64,000 nt of DNA, taken from contig CAWATU010000003.1 in NCBI GenBank assembly GCA_963785125.1, positions 372,001 to 436,000 on the forward strand. Reading direction: 5' to 3'. The notes under the pieces are model-generated. The model was not told the origin of the DNA. It did no database searches and was given only the letters and a program-made list of their open reading frames with translations. Below are positions 56,221-63,729 of this stretch, in pieces. Source of the DNA: QHXN01 sp963785125. GTDB lineage: Bacteria; Acidobacteriota; Blastocatellia; Pyrinomonadales; Pyrinomonadaceae. Position 1 is the first letter of the stretch. The number at the start of each line of letters is the position of its first letter. The position numbers and the translations under genes were made by a program.

Positions 56221-57634
56221 GGAAACCTTAGACAAGCAGTTCAGGCAGCACCGCAGCAGGAAACCTCTTAGGACTCTGGGCGTTGGTCAGGAGTCCATTT
56301 TCATATCAGAGGAAGAACGGGAAGCTAATGTTCATATTATCGGCGCACCCTCGGAAGGGAAGTCAAAGTTCTTAGAAGACTCAATTAGAAAAGACATTGA
56401 TTCAGGATTAGGACTCACTCTTTTAGATTCTTCAGACGGTGGGAAGACGTGCCAGGATGTTTTGAAATACTGCGCCTCGGTAGGGCATAAGAAAGTCGTC
56501 TTAATAGACCCGCGTACTCTGGTAGACCACGATAAGATAGCTGCCATTAAGCTGCTTGATAAATACGAGAAGCTTTCCATTGACGGAATCTTTGAAGCTG
56601 TCAATATCCTCTTTAACACCAAATCCACAGACACCCCGCGAATCAAACGCCACCTAGGGGCTTTACTCAAGGTTCTCTCTAAGACGAAATTAACCCTCGC
56701 AGAGACCCGTTATTTTTCAACCTACTCCAGGCATGGGGAAGTGCGTGAACGCCTCTTAGAGAGCCTTCCAGACCACGACAGGGACAGGATAACCGTGGGG
56801 GAGCTGTTCAGAAGCCAGTTCCACTTTGAAACCTACTTCTCCTCAACCATTAACAGGTTGGATATGTTCTGGGATGAGCCTTTGTCTTTGATGTTCGGCT
56901 CTGACACTGGAATAGATTTCGTGAAGATGATTTCGGAGGGCTGGACTATCTTAGTGAATCTGGCTCCCGGTAAATATCTGTCTCAAACCGATTCTCAGCT
57001 ACTCGGTGTTCTCGTTATCTCCCAGCTTATAAAAGCGGCTGACATTCTGTTTGAAGCTGAACCGAGAGGGAAGTACAAGAGAGTTCATTATCTCTACATT
57101 GATGAGGCCGGCAGATTCGCCACTCCCCAGATAGACACTCTTTTATCTTACAAGCGCAAGTCAGGTTTGAGATTGATAATCGCCCATCACTATTTTAATC
57201 AGTTTGAGAATAAGAAAGTCTTGGACTCGGTAAAGCAGTCAGCGCGGATTAAAGTGATGTTCAATACACCGAGTTATGAAGACAGGTTGGAGATGTCAAA
57301 ACTACTTGGATACGGTGGAGACATCTCCCCGTTAGATGCTTCTTTTGCCAACCAAGACCTGAGACGACAGTACGCTATAATCAAGAAGAATAAAGAAACC
57401 CCTAAACGGGTCCGAGTCCCTGATGTACCCGAAGTCAAGATAGGCACAGCTTCTCTTGATACTTATGTTAAAGAGATTCTGTCTCAGAGCTGGTATGTAA
57501 CCCGAGAAGAAATTAACGACCAAACGACTAAACGAACTGAATCCATTGACAGAAAAACGCCAACAAATTCTGGAACTACTGGAGGAAGAAAAGTGGCTAA
57601 CAAGCGTCCAGCTCGCAAGACTGTTTTCGACTAG
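56144..57634 (+). CDS. VirD4/TraD/HerA-type DNA-pumping ATPase
   Basis: 496 residues. Walker A is VHIIGAPSEGKSKFLE near residue 66; Walker B is VHYLYIDEAGRFATPQ near 316. The strand-helix order and LRLIIAHHYFNQFENKKVL with a late arginine region are those of type IV coupling proteins and HerA-like pumps. No N-terminal membrane segment is present, so membrane contact may come through the coiled-coil protein encoded just upstream. It overlaps that gene by 77 bases and the winged-helix gene by 89. It would move or package DNA. Which role is unclear, because no relaxase or type IV secretion genes are in the window but a terminase is. Confidence 0.8.
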   Translation: MGDDKDYFKLITGKKLEEATRIPSLEETLDKQFRQHRSRKPLRTLGVGQESIFISEEEREANVHIIGAPSEGKSKFLEDSIRKDIDSGLGLTLLDSSDGGKTCQDVLKYCASVGHKKVVLIDPRTLVDHDKIAAIKLLDKYEKLSIDGIFEAVNILFNTKSTDTPRIKRHLGALLKVLSKTKLTLAETRYFSTYSRHGEVRERLLESLPDHDRDRITVGELFRSQFHFETYFSSTINRLDMFWDEPLSLMFGSDTGIDFVKMISEGWTILVNLAPGKYLSQTDSQLLGVLVISQLIKAADILFEAEPRGKYKRVHYLYIDEAGRFATPQIDTLLSYKRKSGLRLIIAHHYFNQFENKKVLDSVKQSARIKVMFNTPSYEDRLEMSKLLGYGGDISPLDASFANQDLRRQYAIIKKNKETPKRVRVPDVPEVKIGTASLDTYVKEILSQSWYVTREEINDQTTKRTESIDRKTPTNSGTTGGRKVANKRPARKTVFD

Positions 57635-58250
57635 CTATTCAGGTGTTACCCGTCTCCTTGCAAGGATGGTTGAAGACGGGCTTATCAAGTTCCACAAGAT
57701 AGGCCAGAACGACCCGCTTTACTACTTCCTTCCTACCACAAAAGCCCCAACAGTTTTCTCGCACAAGCACGAAAAAGACTGCGCTGATTTATTCATTGCT
57801 TATAAATCTACTGGGCTTTTAAAGGCGTGGAACTCTCCTGAAAACTTTGAAGACTACGATGATTATGTAAAAGCCGGTGTTCTCCCTGACAGGGTTTCAA
57901 TAATCGGCAAATCCATTGTGTTTTGGGAAGTGGACAGGGGAACGGAGAGCTACCAGAAAATATCCGACAAAATACCCAATTACATCACTCTCTCCCGCAG
58001 ACACCCGGAGCATAAGTTTTACGTTTGTTTCACGACAAACGAGTACCACAGATTCAAAAACGGTAAGAAGGTTCTACGACAGAGCGCGGAGACCAGAGCC
58101 AAGCGAATCCTCCTTGACGCGATGGAACACAGGAGGGGAAACCAGTTCATAGTCGGACTCCATAAGCAGATAATCCAAGACCCTCTGGGAGCGGTTTTGG
58201 TGTCGCCTTTAACGCCTGAATCCTACATTTCTCTGTCAGATTTGGTGTAA
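57546..58250 (+). CDS. Replication-relaxation-type winged-helix protein
   Basis: 234 residues with an N-terminal winged helix (RQQILELLEEEKWLTSVQLA ... SGVTRLLARMVEDGLI) and a C-terminal part that resembles the Replic_Relax proteins (VFSHKHEKDCADLFIAYK, IVFWEVDRGTESYQKISDKI, FYVCFTTNEYHRFKNG). Such proteins often accompany coupling ATPases on plasmids and phage-plasmids. Starts within the ATPase gene (89-base overlap) and ends the operon. A terminator follows at 58417. Confidence 0.78.
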   Translation: MTEKRQQILELLEEEKWLTSVQLARLFSTSYSGVTRLLARMVEDGLIKFHKIGQNDPLYYFLPTTKAPTVFSHKHEKDCADLFIAYKSTGLLKAWNSPENFEDYDDYVKAGVLPDRVSIIGKSIVFWEVDRGTESYQKISDKIPNYITLSRRHPEHKFYVCFTTNEYHRFKNGKKVLRQSAETRAKRILLDAMEHRRGNQFIVGLHKQIIQDPLGAVLVSPLTPESYISLSDLV

Positions 58251-58416
58251 AACCCGCTTTCCTTGATTTATCTTGGTAACTTGTCTTGTCTCAGAAGTTA
58301 CGAGACCTCTAAAAATCCGACAGGGGCAGAAGAAATAGGGCAGCATTCACGCTCCCTCTGGTCGCTACAAGGCTAAGTAGAATTGGGCAAAGTTTGTTTA
58401 GTTGTTGAGAGTGTGT

Positions 58417-58440
58417 GACGTACTTTGGTACGTCTTTTTT
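58417..58440 (+). terminator. Intrinsic terminator of the ATPase operon
   Basis: GACGTAC-TTTG-GTACGTC followed by six T residues. The 166 bases between the operon stop and this hairpin, and the stretch up to 58690, show no supported gene. Confidence 0.85.
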
Positions 58441-58690
58441 GTTTGTGTTGAGTTGGGTGTTAGGGGCGTAGCGGATGCTCGCCCAGGTGTTTGCCGGGGA
58501 AGGATAAGTTATTTCAGGGGGTATCTGAAATGGGGTATTTGTGATGGTGTGCTGGAATGTGGTTTGGTGCAGGTGTTAATCAAATAGAGGATACCCAGTC
58601 CTAGAGCGGCATAAATTGAATGGCAGACAAGACCTGTGACAGCTTCAGCCTTGGGCTGCTTTGCCGCGAGAAATTAAGAGAAAGGAATAT

Positions 58691-58855
58691 ATGTATAAGA
58701 GTGGATTATTTGTTAAGAAGTGGAATGGTTCAAGATGGGAGTTTAGAGAGTTACCGAAGAAGAATAGAGTTGGAGTCAGTAAGTTTAGTTGGAGGTATGT
58801 TTTGTTTTTAGTGACTTTAGTATTGGGTATGTTCGTTGGTTTCCTGATTGGTTAA
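58691..58855 (+). CDS. Small C-terminally anchored membrane protein, hypothetical
   Basis: ATG at 58691 with AAAGGA seven bases upstream. 54 residues: a basic, Trp-containing N-terminus (MYKSGLFVKKWNGSRWEFRE) and one C-terminal membrane helix (WRYVLFLVTLVLGMFVGFLI). Not recognised. Its composition fits the AT-rich element. Confidence 0.6.
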   Translation: MYKSGLFVKKWNGSRWEFRELPKKNRVGVSKFSWRYVLFLVTLVLGMFVGFLIG

Positions 58856-59242
58856 CATAGTCTGGTTTTTATTCTTTCCCTTACTTCTCTAAAGTGTAGC
58901 AGCCAGTCTTCGCTGTAAAGGTACTTGCTATGCCATCAAGTTATACGCTCAAGGTTCGCCGCGCCCGAGTGTCCGTATCGCTGGATTGTGTTTCTGATAT
59001 AGTTAAGTTTGTAGGCAGACCTGCCTCGGCTAAACGCACAGCCAGAGCTTCGTTCCATAGCCCGTAATGTCGGTGTGTAAGATTGAACCCATTTTGGGGG
59101 ATATGCAGAGCCGGAAGTAAGAGGAGGATAATCCGGTGAAGTGCCTGTAATCATTCTCCTTAGTTATAGGATTGTCTGTCTACTGCGTTTATGGAAAAGC
59201 CCTTGCCTTTTGTTGGCAGGGCTTTCCTTTTATTTGGTAGCG
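58856..59242. other. Intergenic stretch ending in a terminator hairpin
   Basis: I find no convincing gene on either strand between 58856 and 59190. A hairpin (AAGCCCTTGCC, seven-base loop, GGCAGGGCTT) with TTTTATTT lies at about 59193-59233 and looks like an intrinsic terminator for plus-strand transcripts. Structured RNA cannot be ruled out. Confidence 0.5.
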
Positions 59243-59407
59243 TTAGTTGAGCCATTTATCTCTTAATTGTTGTTTGAGGTCCTTCGTCCATATTCTTTCG
59301 TCGTAGTCTACGAGTTCATCAGGTATATCCTCTATCAGCTTTTCTATGATTTCTTTGGAGATGAAGTTAAAAATCTCTTTTGTGCCGGCAAATCTTATCT
59401 CCTGCTT

Positions 59408-60475
59408 CTATGTACAGGACAAAAGGAGAATAACTCTCCTGAACTGAGCGCGTTTCGCGCGGCTCTCCAGGTCGCATAAAATGCGCCGCAAGTAATCGAG
59501 TCCATGCCGGAACAGGCTCTTCCATCTGCGCCCGTGCTTCTTGACCCGCAGCGGCTTGTGCCGCGTCAGCCACTCTCCGACGACCACCGCCCAGCAGAAG
59601 GCGAGCGCCAACAGCGCCATCAACTTCTCCAACCTCCGCGGGTCGGTGACGTGCGTCTCTTCGAGGCGGAAGCCGCGCGACTTCAGGCACCCGAACATGG
59701 TCTCGATCTCCCACCTCCGGCCGTAATCGGAGAGCGCCTCCGAGGTCACGCGCGGCGCGGCGACGATGACGTAGTCGCCGTTGCGCTGCCGCAGCCCCGT
59801 CAGGTGCAACTCCATCCCCCAGCACTTGCGCAGACCCGGCAGCGCCACCCCGACGCCCGCCCGTTGCGAGCGGAACAGCCTGCACGCCTGCACCACCTGC
59901 CCGCGCCCGTTTCTGACCAGCGCGTTACGCTTGACGCGGATGCGGAAGTCGACGCCTCGCGAGCGCAGGTAGCGGAACAACTGCCGGTCGGCGAACTCAC
60001 GATCCGCCGCCAAAAACTCGACACTTTCCGCGCCGAGGAGGCGCAAGCACCGACCCACGACCTCCAACTTCTCGGCCGAAGAGGCGCACCCCTTCTTCGG
60101 CAGCACGACCCACAGCAGCGGCAGCGCCACCCCGCGGTGGGCGACGCCAATGATCATCACGTTGAGCCAGACCGCGCCCAACTGCCACTCGGTGCGGTCG
60201 AGCGTGAGCACGAAGGGGGGCGAGACGCCCGCCTGCCGCAAAAGCGCTACGGCGACCGCCCCGTAGGGCAGTTCGAAGCAGCGGAGGAAGCGCTGGATGC
60301 GCTTATAACTCGACTCGGGCAGGGCGCGCCCCGCGAAGGCGTGGGCCACCTCGGCGAGGTTGACCGTCTTAACCCGGATGAGCGCCACGACGAACTTGGC
60401 GAGGAAGTTGCGGCGGGCTTTATTCAGCGGTACAGTCGCGGCGAGCGTGCGCTCCAACAGGCGCATGTCGGCCAT
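59408..60475 (-). CDS. IS4-family transposase
   Basis: ATG at 60475 after GGAGAAAG; the stop codon is made by the last bases of the IS. The 355-residue protein has FVLTLDRTEWQLG, VEFLAADREFADRQLF and YGRRWEIETMFGCLK, an exact Y-(2)-R-(3)-E-(6)-K signature. Intact, so the element may be active. Confidence 0.92.
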   Translation of the reverse strand: MADMRLLERTLAATVPLNKARRNFLAKFVVALIRVKTVNLAEVAHAFAGRALPESSYKRIQRFLRCFELPYGAVAVALLRQAGVSPPFVLTLDRTEWQLGAVWLNVMIIGVAHRGVALPLLWVVLPKKGCASSAEKLEVVGRCLRLLGAESVEFLAADREFADRQLFRYLRSRGVDFRIRVKRNALVRNGRGQVVQACRLFRSQRAGVGVALPGLRKCWGMELHLTGLRQRNGDYVIVAAPRVTSEALSDYGRRWEIETMFGCLKSRGFRLEETHVTDPRRLEKLMALLALAFCWAVVVGEWLTRHKPLRVKKHGRRWKSLFRHGLDYLRRILCDLESRAKRAQFRRVILLLSCT

Positions 60476-60579
60476 CGTGCTTTCTCCTTTCAGGACTCAC
60501 TGGCCAGTGGTCTTGATTAGGATAAGGGCGCGGTGGCCTTTTATGCAGGTGCAAAGAACGATTTTTGTCCTGTACTTAG
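59408..60579. mobile_element. IS4-family insertion sequence, complete
   Basis: The ends are CTATGTACAGGACAAAA and the complement of CTAAGTACAGGACAAAA (one mismatch). The 9-bp duplication CTCCTGCTT is at 59399-59407 and 60580-60588. The element is clearly GC-richer than its surroundings, so it entered the AT-rich element from a GC-rich replicon, probably the host chromosome. Confidence 0.93.
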
Positions 60580-60607
60580 CTCCTGCTTATAATATTCGTC
60601 TTTCCAG

Positions 60608-60823
60608 TTAGTCATTGGGTTTGATAGTTAATTGTTCTAGTTCTTTTTGTAGGTTGTAGTTAGTTGCTTGTTCTAATTGGCTTGGTGCGATATGTGAGCG
60701 AAGCGAATCATTCGCCAATAGCTGTTCAATAGCCTCACTCTTATTCTTTAGCTTCTTCTTTTTTTTATACTGGGTAAGTTTGTAATTAGCCTGTCTGGTT
60801 AGTCGTGCATTGATAGTTTGCAT
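60608..60823 (-). CDS. Small basic protein, possibly ribbon-helix-helix
   Basis: 71 residues, MQTINARLTRQANYKLTQYK then a lysine run and KNKSEAIEQLLAND. The short strand followed by two helices is what a ribbon-helix-helix DNA-binding protein would look like, but this is weak. It starts nine bases after the YopX stop and overlaps the next tiny gene by ATGA. Confidence 0.55.
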   Translation of the reverse strand: MQTINARLTRQANYKLTQYKKKKKLKNKSEAIEQLLANDSLRSHIAPSQLEQATNYNLQKELEQLTIKPND

Positions 60824-60832
60824 GGGGGTTAG

Positions 60833-61198
60833 TTAATTGATAAGGTCAGAGTTCTCGTATATGTTGCCGATGACTTCGTAGTTGTATGGATGTAGAAAGT
60901 CCTTACCAATAGAGAAGTAAAAGTAATCTCTGTCCTCTCGCTGGTCGCCTTCAAGTTGGAATGAGGCATATTGGTCGTCATAAACAACCTTACTTAACTT
61001 TTCATACCCAGCGTTCCACTTCACTATATCCCCCTCATAAATCTCTCTTCCGTTCTTGTCTAGTAGGCCGGTGAATTGCATTACTTCTGATTTTCCGTCT
61101 GTCTCAAGTGTGCCATCGCTGTTCAGTATGCTAATGCCTCCGGTCTTCATATATTTTCCTTCGGTATCCCAAGCTCGGAACTTAATTTGTCTATTCAC
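60833..61198 (-). CDS. YopX-family phage protein
   Basis: 121 residues beginning IKFRAWDTEGKYM, with MQFTGLLDKNGREIYEGDIV and YEVIGNIYEN, the standard signatures of the YopX family found in many phages; its role is unknown. Starts with GTG at 61198. The leader carries GAAACCTCACAA a few bases before the start, shared with the gene at 62273. Confidence 0.9.
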   Translation of the reverse strand: MNRQIKFRAWDTEGKYMKTGGISILNSDGTLETDGKSEVMQFTGLLDKNGREIYEGDIVKWNAGYEKLSKVVYDDQYASFQLEGDQREDRDYFYFSIGKDFLHPYNYEVIGNIYENSDLIN

Positions 61199-61225
61199 TT
61201 TGTTGTGAGGTTTCCGCCCCTGCCG
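61199..61225 (-). promoter_or_regulatory. Leader motif AAACCTCACAA, copy 1
   Basis: On the minus strand the YopX start is preceded by GGGGCGGAAACCTCACAACAAA. The AAACCTCACAA core recurs before the gene at 62273 at the same distance. It lacks a Shine-Dalgarno sequence and instead resembles the anti-Shine-Dalgarno end of 16S rRNA. Confidence 0.5.
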
Positions 61226-61287
61226 AATGGCGGGGCAATTAATTGGTAAGGCTCTTGACCTGAGAAGTGTACTTGCTACAGTAAAGG

Positions 61288-61344
61288 TATGAGGTCACAT
61301 TCTCTGATACGGGCAACGTGAACGTAGCTACCCGTACCCTCATA
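61288..61344 (-). other. Nested hairpin downstream of the 39-residue gene
   Basis: Outer arms TATGAGG and CCTCATA and inner arms TACGGG and CCCGTA pair perfectly around a 17-base loop. It lies between the stop at 61349 and the YopX leader, so it could be a processing or attenuation structure inside the minus-strand operon. No T-run follows. Confidence 0.4.
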
Positions 61345-61348
61345 ACTC

Positions 61349-61468
61349 TCAGTTCTTTAACATCTCTTTGAGGCTGTTCCACATCACCGCTAGGCAGTAT
61401 TCACAAGTCTGGTTTTGGGTATTGTGGTTTTCTAAATGCTCGGTTAGCTCTTGGTTTGGGAACGACAT
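61349..61468 (-). CDS. 39-residue hypothetical protein
   Basis: ATG at 61468, overlapping the previous stop as TGATG, which suggests coupled translation. MSFPNQELTEHLENHNTQNQ then TCEYCLAVMWNSLKEMLKN: one CXXC pair could bind zinc. Not recognised. Confidence 0.55.
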   Translation of the reverse strand: MSFPNQELTEHLENHNTQNQTCEYCLAVMWNSLKEMLKN

Positions 61469-61638
61469 CAGAATATGAGGTTAGTTAATCTTAGATATTC
61501 TCGGTAGCTTATCCAGCGTTTTAAGTACCATTCCGTAACGATGTTCAATTCCTGCTCGTTTGGCTTACTGTCTTGATTTACAGATAACACATTGAATGGC
61601 CCTGTCATTTCGCTTAGCTGTTCTATTGAGTAGGTCAT
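61468..61638 (-). CDS. 56-residue hypothetical protein
   Basis: Reads MTYSIEQLSEMTGPFNVLSV ... NIVTEWYLKRWISYREYLRL. The ATG at 61638 lies 17 bases after the zinc-ribbon gene and the stop overlaps the next start. Helical, with several aromatic residues. Function unknown. Confidence 0.55.
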   Translation of the reverse strand: MTYSIEQLSEMTGPFNVLSVNQDSKPNEQELNIVTEWYLKRWISYREYLRLTNLIF

Positions 61639-61655
61639 TTGTTTACTTTTCTTAG

Positions 61656-61841
61656 TTAATCGTATCTAGCCCATTTATTAGTTGGCGAAACTCCCGGCGG
61701 GTAGTTAGAGAAGTCCTTTCGCTCTGACCTGTCAGGTGGAGTAGCCAGTAAAGCTGTCCTCTCGGCGCAGTTGTCGCAATAGCTTTGGTCTGTAGACTTC
61801 CCACACTTCAGGCAGAAGTCATCAATAAATTGAGTTTCCAT
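61656..61841 (-). CDS. Small zinc-ribbon protein
   Basis: 61 residues with two CXXC pairs (FCLKCGKSTDQSYCDNCAER) followed by a polar tail ending NKWARYD. A classic zinc ribbon, as found in many phage-encoded miniproteins. Nothing shows its target. Confidence 0.65.
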   Translation of the reverse strand: METQFIDDFCLKCGKSTDQSYCDNCAERTALLATPPDRSERKDFSNYPPGVSPTNKWARYD

Positions 61842-61892
61842 TTTCTATTTTCTTTCTATTCGGCATGATTTGGCGGAGCCAATATCTGCCAA

Positions 61893-62018
61893 TTAATTTA
61901 AACTCCCTATCACATACAGAACTATTAGAACTCCGACCTTTACTAAATCACCCTTACTTATCCTTTCTCTAAACGGCCTGTAGTTAGTCTTAATACCCTT
62001 GGTGTGAATCATGCTCAT
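61893..62018 (-). CDS. 41-residue hypothetical membrane miniprotein
   Basis: MSMIHTKGIKTNYRPFRERI then SKGDLVKVGVLIVLYVIGSLN. A basic N-terminus is followed by one hydrophobic helix. ATG at 62018, 11 bases after the stop of the upstream Cys-rich gene. Moderate support only. Confidence 0.45.
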   Translation of the reverse strand: MSMIHTKGIKTNYRPFRERISKGDLVKVGVLIVLYVIGSLN

Positions 62019-62029
62019 TTGTATATTGG

Positions 62030-62152
62030 TTAGTTGAATAATTCCGGGTGGCATTCAGGGTGTTCATACAAACATGGGCAATCAAAATCTTTCTCGCAAC
62101 CGCTTGTACAAATATGCCCTCGCTTACATTCTTCGGTTTCGTTACTCCACAT
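62030..62152 (-). CDS. 40-residue Cys-rich miniprotein
   Basis: MWSNETEECKRGHICTSGCE then KDFDCPCLYEHPECHPELFN. Six Cys and three His in 40 residues suggest metal binding. Its ATG at 62152 lies inside the last codons of the upstream gene (11-base overlap), which argues that it is translated. Confidence 0.55.
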   Translation of the reverse strand: MWSNETEECKRGHICTSGCEKDFDCPCLYEHPECHPELFN

Positions 62153-62273
62153 GGTTATGTAATTTACCGATTTCCTTCTGCTCACCGCAGTTAGAACAGT
62201 ATGTTGATTGAAGATTAGCGATGTCCTTAGCTGACATTTGAGGATAGACCTCTGCCCAATTTATGAGTTCCAT
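62142..62273 (-). CDS. 43-residue protein with a CXXC pair
   Basis: MELINWAEVYPQMSAKDIAN then LQSTYCSNCGEQKEIGKLHN. I start at 62273 because the AAACCTCACAA leader and a good promoter lie just upstream; the frame remains open to 62444 but those codons cross the promoter. First gene of the minus-strand operon. Confidence 0.6.
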   Translation of the reverse strand: MELINWAEVYPQMSAKDIANLQSTYCSNCGEQKEIGKLHNHVE

Positions 62274-62275
62274 TG

Positions 62276-62297
62276 TTTTGTGAGGTTTCTGTCCGAG
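62276..62297 (-). promoter_or_regulatory. Leader motif AAACCTCACAA, copy 2
   Basis: GGACAGAAACCTCACAAAAC on the minus strand directly before the ATG at 62273. It matches the leader of the YopX gene over GAAACCTCACAA and part of the flanks. Confidence 0.5.
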
Positions 62298-62320
62298 TGG
62301 ACTTAAGGATTGATAAAGTA

Positions 62321-62348
62321 AGTATAGCAACTGCGTGCAAACTGTCCA
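62321..62348 (-). promoter_or_regulatory. Sigma-70-type promoter of the minus-strand miniprotein operon
   Basis: On the minus strand TGGACA (complement of 62343-62348) and TATACT (complement of 62321-62326) are separated by 16 bases. Transcription would start about 40 bases before the ATG at 62273. Confidence 0.6.
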
Positions 62349-62476
62349 GAGAGTTATCCCCAGTTTAATGCGTTGTGCGACATACTCATTCATTTCCATC
62401 TTATCTGAGCCATAAATTATTCTAAATATGACAACCGAAGTCACAGGTAACTTTTAATAAAGCTAATTTGACCGCA

Positions 62477-62656
62477 ATGAGAAAACGAAAGATACAACCC
62501 GGCTCTTTCATAGACCGAGCAGAGAGCAAAATACTGTTTAGAAAACCAGAGCGGATAGACCTGCGGAAGTTATGGAACGAGGAAGTGGAATTAGAGCCAA
62601 GCAAAGTTGATGAGATAACAAATGCGGTACAAGATAACAAAATTTGTAGAAGCTAA
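62477..62656 (+). CDS. 59-residue hypothetical protein
   Basis: MRKRKIQPGSFIDRAESKIL ... RIDLRKLWNEEVELEPSKVD. Basic start, acidic end, no recognised domain. It overlaps the next plus-strand gene by 35 bases, which supports both as a translated pair. Confidence 0.5.
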   Translation: MRKRKIQPGSFIDRAESKILFRKPERIDLRKLWNEEVELEPSKVDEITNAVQDNKICRS

Positions 62657-62786
62657 GTCAATTAAACAGGCTTTGAAACTGGAGACTAAATCAGAAGTCC
62701 ACGAGATAGCCAAAGATGAGCTAGAGCAGAAAGAATTCAACACCCACGCTATCGGATTTGAAATATCTCGCAGTGAGGACGACTAA
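62622..62786 (+). CDS. 54-residue hypothetical protein
   Basis: MRYKITKFVEAKSIKQALKL ... HAIGFEISRSEDD. The strand-helix pattern VEAKSIKQALKLE is common in small phage proteins of unknown role. The stop overlaps the 3' end of the converging minus-strand gene by four bases. Confidence 0.55.
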   Translation: MRYKITKFVEAKSIKQALKLETKSEVHEIAKDELEQKEFNTHAIGFEISRSEDD

Positions 62787-63067
62787 CCAGACCTTTTGAT
62801 TTTCTCAATAATCTCGTTGTAGGTTTTCTTCTCAGCTTCTGTCAGGTTCTTACCAGCCAAATTGTCACCTGATATGTATTCAGCCATAACCCCAAGCTCT
62901 TTAATTTCCGCTTCGTAGACCTTATCTAGCTTCCCCACCTCAAACCGGGCCTTTTTCTTTTCTACTTTAACCCGGCCTTCTAAGCTTCTAATTCTTGCGT
63001 CAATCTTATCGGTAATTTCCTTTAGCGTTAGTCCGTGACACGACTTACAGAAATCCAAATCAACCAT
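62783..63067 (-). CDS. Helical protein with a Cys pair, hypothetical
   Basis: I start at 63067 (MVDLDFCKSCHGLTLKEITD) because TTGGAGG lies eight bases before that ATG. 94 residues, mostly charged coiled-coil helix after the CKSCH motif, which might bind zinc. Not recognised. Confidence 0.65.
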   Translation of the reverse strand: MVDLDFCKSCHGLTLKEITDKIDARIRSLEGRVKVEKKKARFEVGKLDKVYEAEIKELGVMAEYISGDNLAGKNLTEAEKKTYNEIIEKIKRSG

Positions 63068-63106
63068 AATAGTTTCCTCCAATAACTAAATTTACCACTG
63101 AAGTCT

Positions 63107-63424
63107 ATGGAATTCACCCAAGAACAAAAGAATCAATATTTAGACAAGCTCGCTCTCTTAACCCAGCAGGGTATTTGGCAAACAGACATGGCTTTAATGA
63201 AGCACACAGAGCAGCTAGCCAAAAAGAAAGCCCTGCTTACAGTCATTGAGCAGAAGATTGAAAACAAGGAATACAAATCTGCTCGTGACGGCAAGAATGA
63301 AAAGAAGTTCACTGAAGACAAGATTGCAGAACTTGAATCCGAGATACAGGAATCCAAACTCTTAATGGAAGCCGGCAGACAGGATTTAGAACTGATTGAG
63401 CAGTACAGGACAAAACCCGTTTAA
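63107..63424 (+). CDS. Coiled-coil hypothetical protein (105 aa)
   Basis: MEFTQEQKNQYLDKLALLTQ followed by long heptad-rich helices (LAKKKALLTVIEQKIENKEY, IAELESEIQESKLLMEAGRQ). It lies just ahead of the terminase genes. No family recognised. Confidence 0.65.
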   Translation: MEFTQEQKNQYLDKLALLTQQGIWQTDMALMKHTEQLAKKKALLTVIEQKIENKEYKSARDGKNEKKFTEDKIAELESEIQESKLLMEAGRQDLELIEQYRTKPV

Positions 63425-63453
63425 TTAAGAAGCAAATCATTTATTAATGCCCT

Positions 63454-63729
63454 ATGGCTGGACGCAAATCACTCAAAACTGAATTGAAGATGTTTGATAG
63501 GTACTCTGAACTGTCAGAGCCGTATTTCCGCGTGCTTAGAAAGCACCTTGAATCCGGCAATATCGCCAACGAGAAATGGGCAGTTGAACAGCTCACCAAA
63601 GCATATACAAAGATGATACCAACTGAACTAAGCGGAGTAGGTGGCAAGCCAATCCCAATCTTAATGCAGATGAATGTTCCAGCTCACAACAGCAACCCAA
63701 AAGATAGCCAACCTCAAAAAACGGATTAG
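63454..63729 (+). CDS. Possible terminase small subunit
   Basis: 91 residues, MAGRKSLKTELKMFDRYSEL ... NEKWAVEQLTKAYTKMIPTE. Small, helical, basic start and position immediately before (and overlapping) the large terminase gene suggest the small, DNA-recognising subunit. This is mainly context; sequence similarity is not obvious. Confidence 0.55.
   Translation: MAGRKSLKTELKMFDRYSELSEPYFRVLRKHLESGNIANEKWAVEQLTKAYTKMIPTELSGVGGKPIPILMQMNVPAHNSNPKDSQPQKTD

Larger units (their letters stand above)
59243..60615 (-). pseudogene. 63-residue phage gene interrupted by an IS4 element
   Basis: The 5' part (60615 to 60580) encodes MTNWKDEYYKQE. After removing the IS4 copy and one CTCCTGCTT duplication the frame continues with IRFAGTKEIFNFISKEIIEK to LKQQLRDKWLN and stops at 59243. 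The ATG overlaps the stop of the upstream gene (ATGA), so it was the last gene of the minus-strand operon. The protein is charged and helical; no function recognised. Confidence 0.8.

Noticed and set aside
58936..59154. 72-codon minus-strand frame
   Set aside because: No ribosome site, composition unlike neighbouring genes and no overlap or coupling with the operon.
62422..62640. 72-codon minus-strand frame opposite the 59-residue gene
   Set aside because: The plus-strand frame overlaps a second small gene in operon fashion, and the minus frame is Ser/Leu-rich as expected of a shadow.
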